In this document: positions 1 through 5,573 of the stretch, piece by piece
Position numbering within the stretch: position 1 is the stretch's first letter
How the letters are laid out: the number at the start of each line of letters is the position of its first letter
Origin: Spirochaeta_B sp964398645
GTDB lineage: Bacteria; Spirochaetota; Spirochaetia; DSM-27196; DSM-8902
NCBI GenBank assembly: GCA_964398645.1
Contig: CAYNNU010000116.1
Span: 1 to 7,076 of the forward strand
Length of the DNA: 7,076 nt
Reading direction: 5' to 3'
Position numbers and translations under genes: made by a program
The notes under the pieces: model-generated
Told to the model about the DNA's origin: nothing
Databases searched by the model: none
What the model saw: the letters and a program-made list of their open reading frames with translations, nothing else

Positions 1-1
1 G

Positions 2-136
2 GTGTATTCAGTGCTGGAGCAGCAATTACTGGAAAGTAGCCGTGAGGCTTTGCGCGTAGATGGTGTGAGCGGCGCAAGCTCTACGAGTAATCGTTTCCGG
101 CAGGCGGTGTGTGCTATTGTGAAGCAGGCGCAGTAG
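2..136 (+). CDS. FMN-binding-domain protein, C-terminal fragment (likely flavinylated by ApbE)
   Basis: This is the last 44 codons of a gene that begins before the window; it ends at a TAG at 134-136. Residues 20-26 of the visible part read DGVSGAS. This fits the FMN_bind (NqrC/RnfG-type) flavinylation motif D-x-x-(S/T)-G-A-(T/S), whose last residue carries FMN through a phosphoester bond. The acceptor here would be Ser26 (codon 77-79), not the more common Thr. A short helix-like tail rich in Ala, Val and Gln follows, as is usual at the end of this domain. The adjacent convergent gene encodes ApbE, the enzyme that performs this modification, which strongly supports the call. The protein would act in extracytoplasmic electron transfer. 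The full length, export signal and partner subunits lie outside the window, so I cannot say whether it is an Rnf/Nqr subunit or a small stand-alone flavoprotein. Confidence 0.75.
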   Translation: MYSVLEQQLLESSREALRVDGVSGASSTSNRFRQAVCAIVKQAQ

Positions 137-1196
137 GGGTATTCCCGGCGATTACAAAATCATCAGAAAGCAGCGAAAAGCGGTCTTGTAGTCCTTGAGA
201 TACTTCGATAATTCCATCGGCGCGTACAAAAATTCCTTCAGTATTCGGTAAGCTGGTTAGCAAATCCATACCGCGTTTTGGGCCAAGAACGAAGGCCGCG
301 GTTGCCAGCGCGTCCGCTTGAGTTGGGTCTGCCGCCACAACCGTAACGCTTGTCAGGCCATTTTGCGCAGGGAAGCCGGTTTTGGGGTCTAGAAGGTGAT
401 GATAGCGAATGCCGTCCTGCTCAAAACCGCGTTCGTAGGTGCCGGATGTAACCACGGACATACTGCCGCGGATCTGTACCGCTCCCAGCAGGTTTCCCCG
501 GCTCATTGCGGGATGCTGAATCCCAATCCGCCAATCACTGCCATCCGGTTTTTCGCCAATGGTCACAATGTCACCACCAAAGTTCAAAATGGCGCAGCAA
601 AAGCCAGCTTCCTCCAGCAGGCGGGCAGCTTCTCCGGCAGCATAGCCCTTGGCAACCCCGCCTAAGTCCACACCCATGCCCTCCATCGGTAAAAAGGCAC
701 GATTTTCATCAATCTGTATAAGCGAAAAATCAACATGGGAAGCGGCTTCGGCAATGGCGGTCGCGGATGGTACGCCTGGGTTCTGCCCGGTAATATCCCA
801 AAGTGAAATGAGCGGTTCTATGCTTGCATCAAAAGCCCCGTCTGAAAGATGGCCTATGTTAATGGCCTGCTGCAAAACTGCAAGGGTATCGGCGGATATT
901 TCAACAGCCTGTCTTCCAGCTTGCCGGTTGAGTTCCAAAATTTCGGTGGATTGATATTTTGATTCATTGATGCTCATGCGGCTTTCAATTTCTTCAATGC
1001 GCTTCCATATTTCGGCATACACATTGGCCTTGGGGCTTTCAAAAACGCTTATTGTAATACTTGTGCCAAGTAAGAGTTTTGACTCGCTATAGGGCTTGTG
1101 AGCTGAGCAAGCAGTGGTAGACAGCAAAAAGCCCGTCAATAGTATCAATAGAAGGGTAAAAAGGCTGAAATCCCGATAATTTCGCGCTATATCCAT
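114..1196 (-). CDS. apbE: FAD:protein FMN transferase, lipoprotein (ApbE / flavin-trafficking protein Ftp)
   Basis: ApbE transfers FMN from FAD to a Ser/Thr of target proteins on the outer face of the inner membrane, using Mg2+. The 360-residue protein has a long hydrophobic signal (about residues 10-27) ending in STTAC. Cys30 is the likely lipidated residue in a loose, spirochaete-style lipobox. Family motifs appear in order: GAFDASIEPLISLW (120-133), VDLGGVAKGYA (176-186), NFGGDI (205-210), TSGTYER (250-256), HHLLDPKTGFPA (266-277) and DALAT (295-299, the Mg2+-site region). The length is normal for the family. Residue 77 is Asn in MSIN, where many homologues have LSxY; this is the position reported to separate FAD-hydrolysing treponemal Ftp from pure transferases. 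The start at 1196 has no obvious Shine-Dalgarno sequence, and no other in-frame ATG lies closely upstream. The 3' end overlaps the convergent FMN-binding gene, its likely substrate type, by 23 bp. Confidence 0.95.
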   Translation of the reverse strand: MDIARNYRDFSLFTLLLILLTGFLLSTTACSAHKPYSESKLLLGTSITISVFESPKANVYAEIWKRIEEIESRMSINESKYQSTEILELNRQAGRQAVEISADTLAVLQQAINIGHLSDGAFDASIEPLISLWDITGQNPGVPSATAIAEAASHVDFSLIQIDENRAFLPMEGMGVDLGGVAKGYAAGEAARLLEEAGFCCAILNFGGDIVTIGEKPDGSDWRIGIQHPAMSRGNLLGAVQIRGSMSVVTSGTYERGFEQDGIRYHHLLDPKTGFPAQNGLTSVTVVAADPTQADALATAAFVLGPKRGMDLLTSLPNTEGIFVRADGIIEVSQGLQDRFSLLSDDFVIAGNTPTAPASQ

Positions 1197-1224
1197 AGTA
1201 GTAGCATATGTACCATGGATTGGG

Positions 1225-1251
1225 CTGACAGAAAAGCTCTCTGGGTATAAT
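1225..1251 (+). promoter_or_regulatory. Candidate sigma-70-type promoter for the Wzi-like gene
   Basis: A perfect TATAAT lies at 1246-1251 and CTGACA (5 of 6 matches to TTGACA) at 1225-1230, separated by 15 bp, which is shorter than the usual 16-18. Transcription would begin near 1258, giving a leader of about 57 nt before the ATG at 1315. The site lies in the 118 bp divergent spacer between apbE and the outer-membrane gene. I found no comparably good promoter for apbE on the other strand. Confidence 0.4.
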
Positions 1252-1304
1252 CTTGTGGATACGTTGGGCCGATATTATGGAGACCGTAGTAATCAAGCGG
1301 TAGC

Positions 1305-1310
1305 AGGAGG
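1305..1310 (+). promoter_or_regulatory. Shine-Dalgarno site fixing the start at 1315
   Basis: A perfect AGGAGG lies 4 nt before the ATG at 1315. It decides against the longer in-frame reading from a GTG at 1255, which would place about 20 extra residues in front of a clear signal peptide. The spacing is slightly tight but acceptable. Confidence 0.8.
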
Positions 1311-1314
1311 GCAT

Positions 1315-3135
1315 ATGACCAAGGGAAAAATAAAAATCGTTCTGATTATCAGTGCGTTGTTGTGTGGTACCTCCGCGTGGGCTTCCGGAACCCTATACCA
1401 GGAAACTGATGAGGCCGTTCAGCGGGTTCAGAATTTATATAGCGAGGTCGGGGCCACAATGCCAAGCGTTTCTTACCCTGTAGGAGAGGCGGATTTGCGC
1501 CGATATCTCTTGCTGTTGCATAATTTGGTGTTGCAAAAAGAGCGATCTTTACAGCAAGCAGTGCAGGAGTGGGAATCCTCCCGCAACAGCCTTGAGCAGG
1601 AAACAATGCCGGAAACCTCACCCCAGGCCGCTGCGCCGGCAGAAGCAGATAATGACGAAGAGGAAGAAGCCGCAGTTGTGCGGATACTGGTGTGGCCCAG
1701 CTCAGAAGATGAAGAAGATCAAGCAGGAACCACAGACCCGGCAGAAACTGGGCAGCAGGCCGGGGACCCCCTGGATGCGATGTATCAGCAGCGCCCGCAT
1801 GATCGACTTGAGTCAGTGCAGGAATTGCGGTTTCGAATTGAGGATGAGCTGGAACAGATGGAGCTCAGGAAGCGTTCCGAGTTGCCGATTTCATTGCGGC
1901 AGACAATTGCATTGCAGGGCTTTTTTAATGCCCCTTTGAACAGTATGAGTCCGCAGGAATATTATGATTTGGTTCACCCCATGGTGGATCATGATATTCG
2001 GGTTGGAAATTCCGGTCAGCCGAATGTATTGGTTTCCTTTGGTCTTGCCCGCGCCTATGATGGCGGCCAGGAATATGTGAACTTGCCGCTTCTTGAGGAA
2101 GGGTGGCAAGTTCCGATAGATAGCGATGCTTTTTCGCGGGTTTTGTTAGAAGTTCCTTTTGGTTTTGGTGATGTCGTTCTTGGACGTTTTCCGGCCCATG
2201 TTGGGCCTGGTTCTCAAAGCTTTAGTGTGAATGAGTATGTTCCCTATCTTGATGGGTTTCGCCTGGTAACGCAGGGTGACTCCTTGCGAACAACCCATAT
2301 TGCAGCACATATTCCTTCGGTAGAAGCCCATACCGGCGACATTGACGATAGTAGCTTTGTAGCAAACTACGGTTATGGTGAAACAAATATTTTGTACTTG
2401 CTGCACTATGCTGAATTGTTCCTAGGCTCTTTTCGTTTAGGAGCAGGCGGACAGAGTATGATAGCCGCTCCCGGAAACAATGTGCCATTTCAGCAGTTTT
2501 TGCCCTTGGTACCCTGGATTGCCATGGATGCTGAATATATCAACACGCAGCTTTTGATGGATTTTTCCTTTGCACCATCTCCCTGGACAGAAATTTATTT
2601 CCAGGGCGGTTTTCAGGCGCCGGTGGCTGGCTGGTCTTTGGCTGGGCTTATGCAGACTGCTGGCGCAGCTTTGGGCGGCGCGCGAGTTTCGTTTGTGCGG
2701 CCTGAAGCCACAGCCAGCTTGCAGTTTGAGCTGGGCTGGACAAGTATTCGCTGGGGTAGTTTTACAGATGAGTATGGATTGAGCCGCTTTGTGCAGCGCC
2801 TAGGCTATGGTGAGAGCAGCACCGTAATGGCTTTAACCAGCCCCCATGGGCCTGGAATTATTTGGGGCAGCGGCAGCATCGAGGTAGCCCGGCAATCTTT
2901 TGAGTTTGGACTGCTTTTTGAGGTTATTGCCGAAAAGCAGGGGATCGATTTGATTAGTGGAAGTTTTTCCGACACCGGTGGAGCGTATGAATTATATACT
3001 ACTGCTTCCCTGCTGATTGGTTACAACTGGCAGGATCATTTTCAACTTCAAGTCCGCCCCGCAATGGGACAGTATCCCGAAGGTTTTGTACCCTCGGTAT
3101 CTGCCGGCATACAGTTTTTTATTGATTATCTGTAG
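1315..3135 (+). CDS. Exported Wzi-like outer-membrane beta-barrel protein with acidic N-terminal region
   Basis: The 606-residue protein begins with a type I signal peptide (basic MTKGKIK, hydrophobic core 8-18, cleavage expected after AWA at 21-23). Residues about 30-100 are helix-forming and rich in Leu, Gln and Glu. A low-complexity acidic, Ala/Pro/Gln-rich linker with DNDEEEE and EDEED runs follows (about 100-155), then a charged helix (about 160-190, RIEDELEQMELRKR). From about 235 to the end, short alternating hydrophobic strands rich in Tyr, Phe, Trp and Gly, separated by polar turns, suggest a beta-barrel. The stretch LGRFPAHVGPG (289-299) followed by PYLDGFRL (310-317) resembles the GR...WGPG and downstream barrel motif of Wzi-type capsule-assembly proteins. 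Wzi proteins anchor surface polysaccharide at the outer membrane. Whether that applies here is inference, because no polysaccharide genes are in view. The last 17 bp overlap nadE tail to tail. An unrelated spirochaetal outer-membrane protein family is the main alternative. Confidence 0.65.
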   Translation: MTKGKIKIVLIISALLCGTSAWASGTLYQETDEAVQRVQNLYSEVGATMPSVSYPVGEADLRRYLLLLHNLVLQKERSLQQAVQEWESSRNSLEQETMPETSPQAAAPAEADNDEEEEAAVVRILVWPSSEDEEDQAGTTDPAETGQQAGDPLDAMYQQRPHDRLESVQELRFRIEDELEQMELRKRSELPISLRQTIALQGFFNAPLNSMSPQEYYDLVHPMVDHDIRVGNSGQPNVLVSFGLARAYDGGQEYVNLPLLEEGWQVPIDSDAFSRVLLEVPFGFGDVVLGRFPAHVGPGSQSFSVNEYVPYLDGFRLVTQGDSLRTTHIAAHIPSVEAHTGDIDDSSFVANYGYGETNILYLLHYAELFLGSFRLGAGGQSMIAAPGNNVPFQQFLPLVPWIAMDAEYINTQLLMDFSFAPSPWTEIYFQGGFQAPVAGWSLAGLMQTAGAALGGARVSFVRPEATASLQFELGWTSIRWGSFTDEYGLSRFVQRLGYGESSTVMALTSPHGPGIIWGSGSIEVARQSFEFGLLFEVIAEKQGIDLISGSFSDTGGAYELYTTASLLIGYNWQDHFQLQVRPAMGQYPEGFVPSVSAGIQFFIDYL

Positions 3136-4801
3136 GGAAGGCTGCAGGGCCGGCACTTTCAAATATTGTTCTGGCAATAGGAATTCGCCGGCCAGTGCCA
3201 AAAGCCTTGTGGCTCACCTTTAGCACCGGCGGAGCCTGTACCCGCTTATATTCAGCCCGTGCAATAAGGTTTAAAACCAGCTGAACATCTTCTTTCTGGT
3301 AGCCGGCTGCTATTATGGCCGGCGCATCCATGTTTTCAAGCACATGATGGCTAAGAATGCCGTCTAAAATCTCATATTCGGGCAGGGAATCCTGGTCTCT
3401 TTGGTCGGGGCGCAACTCGGCCGATGGTGGGCGGGTTAATATCCCGTCAGGAATGATTTCTGTATCGCGGTTAATCCAGCGACACAGCTCATACACTTCC
3501 GTTTTCAGAACATCGCCGATAACAGCAAGGCTGCCGCACATATCGCCGTAGAGGGTGCAGTATCCAACGGCAAGCTCGGATTTATTGCCGGTTGTTAGGA
3601 GTAAGGACGCAAACTTGTTGGAATAGGCCATGAGCATGAGCCCCCGCAGCCGGGCTTGGATATTTTCCTCGGTAGTATCCTCGGGCTTGCCGGCAAATAA
3701 AGCGCTCATGGAACGATTCATTTGTTTCATGCCTTCTTCTATTGGAAGCAAATCATATTCCGTGCCGAGATTGCGGGCCAGGGTTTCAGCATCGCGGCCG
3801 CTTTCTTCGCGCGAATGTGGGCTGGGCAGGAAAAAACAGTGTACATTTTCCGGGCCAAGAGCCTGGACTGCCAGAACAGCGGTCAGGGCAGAGTCGATTC
3901 CGCCGCTTAAGCCCAGGTGGGCTTTTTTGAAGCCGGTTTTTTTCATGTAATCGCGAATTCCCAGGGTCAGGGCATTGTAGATTGCTTCAGATTTGTTTTC
4001 CTGGTAGGTAGCGGTGCTCTGGTCGGCATTGGCGCTGTTATCCAGCAGGCAGCTTTGTACGGAGCTTTCAAATCCCGGGCTCATGTGCAAAATACGGCCT
4101 TGCCGGTTTGAAAGCATGCTGCGTCCATCAAAAATTAGGTTGTCGTTTGCGCCTACCATATTGCAGTACACAACGGCCGCGCCGGATTCTCCGATCTTGC
4201 GCAGCAGATTTTGGCGGGTATAAATTTTCCCGGCTGCGAAAGGGCTGGCGGATGGGCAAAGGATTGTCCGCGCCCCTTGATCTAAAAGATCTTGCACTGG
4301 ATTTTGCGGGTAGCGCACGCCGCTTTCCGGTTCATGTTCCCACCAAAGGTCTTCGCAGATTGCAATGCCGAAGTACTCATCATCAATAGAAAAAACCGTG
4401 CTGTTTTCGCCGGGCTCAAAATAGCGGGCTTCGTCAAACACATCATAGGTGGGTAGCAGTCGTTTGGCTTGAGTATGGATGCACTGACCGTTTTCCAGAA
4501 CAGCGGCAGCATTGTGAATGGGCTTGCCTGATTTTTTTTGAGCCTGCTGTACAAAGCCCACAACAACAGCAATCCCATGCGGTAATTCATGTTGTAAGTG
4601 CCGCAGGGACAATGCATTCTCTTCAATAAAGCGGGGCATGGTCAGCAGGTCCATCGGGGGGTATCCGCACACAGCCATCTCTGGAAATACGATGATTCTG
4701 GCGCCATCCTGCAGGGCCTGTTGGCTTGCGGAAATAATTTTTTGCCGGTTTCCTGGAAAATCACCAATAACTGGGTTGATTTGACCAATTGCGATCTTCA
4801 T
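3119..4801 (-). CDS. nadE: Glutamine-dependent NAD+ synthetase
   Basis: NadE catalyses the last step of NAD+ synthesis in the cytoplasm: nicotinic acid adenine dinucleotide + Gln + ATP gives NAD+ + Glu + AMP + PPi. The 560-residue protein has the two-domain, glutamine-using architecture. An N-terminal nitrilase-type amidase domain (1 to about 270) carries the Glu41-Lys113-Cys149 triad in FPEMAVCGYPP, KRLLPTYDVFDE and ICEDLWW. The C-terminal synthetase domain has the ATP-pyrophosphatase P-loop SGGIDSA (299-305), TTGNKSE (403-409), YGDMCGSLAVIGDV (418-431), AELRPDQ (461-467) and the closing KVSHKAFGTGRR (528-539). Nothing essential is missing and the length is typical. The ATG at 4801 has AGGAG 6 nt upstream. 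The gene stands alone on this strand, convergent with the Wzi-like gene (17 bp overlap) and divergent from the SDR-like gene. Ammonia for the synthetase domain would come from glutamine through the amidase. Confidence 0.97.
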   Translation of the reverse strand: MKIAIGQINPVIGDFPGNRQKIISASQQALQDGARIIVFPEMAVCGYPPMDLLTMPRFIEENALSLRHLQHELPHGIAVVVGFVQQAQKKSGKPIHNAAAVLENGQCIHTQAKRLLPTYDVFDEARYFEPGENSTVFSIDDEYFGIAICEDLWWEHEPESGVRYPQNPVQDLLDQGARTILCPSASPFAAGKIYTRQNLLRKIGESGAAVVYCNMVGANDNLIFDGRSMLSNRQGRILHMSPGFESSVQSCLLDNSANADQSTATYQENKSEAIYNALTLGIRDYMKKTGFKKAHLGLSGGIDSALTAVLAVQALGPENVHCFFLPSPHSREESGRDAETLARNLGTEYDLLPIEEGMKQMNRSMSALFAGKPEDTTEENIQARLRGLMLMAYSNKFASLLLTTGNKSELAVGYCTLYGDMCGSLAVIGDVLKTEVYELCRWINRDTEIIPDGILTRPPSAELRPDQRDQDSLPEYEILDGILSHHVLENMDAPAIIAAGYQKEDVQLVLNLIARAEYKRVQAPPVLKVSHKAFGTGRRIPIARTIFESAGPAAFPTDNQ

Positions 4802-4807
4802 GTTGCG

Positions 4808-4812
4808 CTCCT
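4808..4812 (-). promoter_or_regulatory. Shine-Dalgarno site of nadE
   Basis: On the minus strand AGGAG lies 6 nt before the ATG whose first base is 4801. This is an optimal placement and confirms the start of the amidase domain (MKIAIGQINP). Confidence 0.8.
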
Positions 4813-4821
4813 GCGGGTTTC

Positions 4822-4850
4822 TTGACGGTGATCTGTTGCCCGTTTAGTAT
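4822..4850 (+). promoter_or_regulatory. Candidate promoter for the SDR-like/DAACS operon
   Basis: TTGACG (4822-4827, 5 of 6 to consensus) and TAGTAT (4845-4850, 4 of 6) are 17 bp apart. Transcription would begin about 7 nt after the -10, near 4857, almost on the ATG at 4859. No Shine-Dalgarno sequence precedes that ATG, so the first gene may be read from a leaderless or nearly leaderless mRNA. Confidence 0.45.
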
Positions 4851-4851
4851 A
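4846..4851 (-). promoter_or_regulatory. Candidate -10 element of nadE
   Basis: TATACT on the minus strand matches TATAAT at 5 of 6 positions and overlaps the -10 of the divergent promoter. It would give a nadE leader of about 38 nt that contains the Shine-Dalgarno site. No good -35 lies at the expected distance (it would fall in the first codons of the divergent gene). If both elements are real, the two promoters would compete for polymerase. Confidence 0.3.
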
Positions 4852-4858
4852 GACTATC

Positions 4859-5527
4859 ATGAAAAAACACCTTCTGATAATGGGGACGCCCCAAGCTCCC
4901 GTGAAACTATTGCTGAGCGCTGCTGTGCAGCGAGATTTGTTTGTCGCTGCGGCAGAAACCGGGAATGAAGAGGCAGATGCCTTTATTCAGGATCAGGAAT
5001 CCGGCGTGGTTCCTGTTTCCTGGCGGCATTCTTCCACCTTGTCTGCCCGGGCGGCCGTTTCGTCTGCGCGGGATGCAGCCTTTAATCAGGGGGGCGCCCT
5101 GTCGGATGTGATAATTTTTGTTTCGCCTCCCGCGGAAAACCGGGGTTTTCATCAAATTCCACCTGGAGATCTGGATTCAATTATTCAATCTGTTTTTGCC
5201 GGAACGCTGTATATCCTGCGCGAAAGTATTTCTGCGCTGGCAGCAGGCGAGGGCGGTAGCTGTACAATCATTCTAGATGAAGGAAACCAGGAAGTAATGC
5301 CGCCGCCGGCCGCTGGAATGTTGTATGGTATTCAGCGAACAGTCGAAGGCTTGTTTCGCACGTATGCAAATGAAAAAGTAGCTATTCAGGGGATTCGTTT
5401 TTCTGGAAACGACATGGAGCAATTTGCAGATTTTATATATGATGAGTACTTTGCCAAGCCCGACAAGGCAGCGTATCGTTGGTTCAAGTATTCAGGGCGG
5501 TCCGGTTTGTTCGGCAGGGCAAAGTAG
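4859..5527 (+). CDS. Rossmann-fold SDR-like protein lacking catalytic residues
   Basis: The 222-residue soluble protein follows the strand/helix order of short-chain dehydrogenases/reductases. It has a first strand and turn, KKHLLIMGTP (2-11), then SDVIIFVSPP (82-91) where SDRs have the NNAG strand, a long helix (about 105-128), GGSCTIILDE (132-141) at the catalytic-Ser strand, and the YGIQRTVEGLF helix (156-166). The defining residues are missing: of TGxxxGxG only Gly9 remains, NNAG is replaced by FVSP, no Ser lies near position 143, and YxxxK has become Y156-x-x-x-R160. The protein is shorter than typical SDRs (about 250). I infer a non-catalytic or nucleotide-sensing role, or binding to a partner, but cannot name a substrate. 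The ATG at 4859 has no Shine-Dalgarno; a promoter lies immediately upstream. A transporter-like gene follows 46 bp downstream on the same strand, probably in the same operon. An unrelated Rossmann protein is possible. Confidence 0.6.
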   Translation: MKKHLLIMGTPQAPVKLLLSAAVQRDLFVAAAETGNEEADAFIQDQESGVVPVSWRHSSTLSARAAVSSARDAAFNQGGALSDVIIFVSPPAENRGFHQIPPGDLDSIIQSVFAGTLYILRESISALAAGEGGSCTIILDEGNQEVMPPPAAGMLYGIQRTVEGLFRTYANEKVAIQGIRFSGNDMEQFADFIYDEYFAKPDKAAYRWFKYSGRSGLFGRAK

Positions 5528-5562
5528 GAAAATTGGTTGTGAGCAGGCCGGCGTGTCTGTGT

Positions 5563-5568
5563 AAGGGG
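5563..5568 (+). promoter_or_regulatory. Shine-Dalgarno-like site choosing the GTG at 5574
   Basis: AAGGGG lies 5 nt before the GTG at 5574. The in-frame GTG at 5568 overlaps this site and would add only two residues, so 5574 is the better start. The resulting MKIWARYLLG fits a first membrane helix. Confidence 0.55.
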
Positions 5569-5573
5569 TGCAT

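Noticed and set aside
649..954. 101-residue plus-strand open reading frame within apbE
   Set aside because: It lies opposite strongly conserved apbE motifs and has no recognisable features of its own.
1255..1314. Upstream GTG start extending the Wzi-like gene by 20 residues
   Set aside because: The AGGAGG site and a clear signal peptide both point to the ATG at 1315, and the GTG would overlap the expected transcription start.
3153..3199. Inverted repeat GGCACT/AGTGCC just past the end of the Wzi-like gene as a terminator
   Set aside because: It has a 6-bp stem with a long interrupted loop and no T run following, and it lies inside the conserved C-terminal coding part of nadE.
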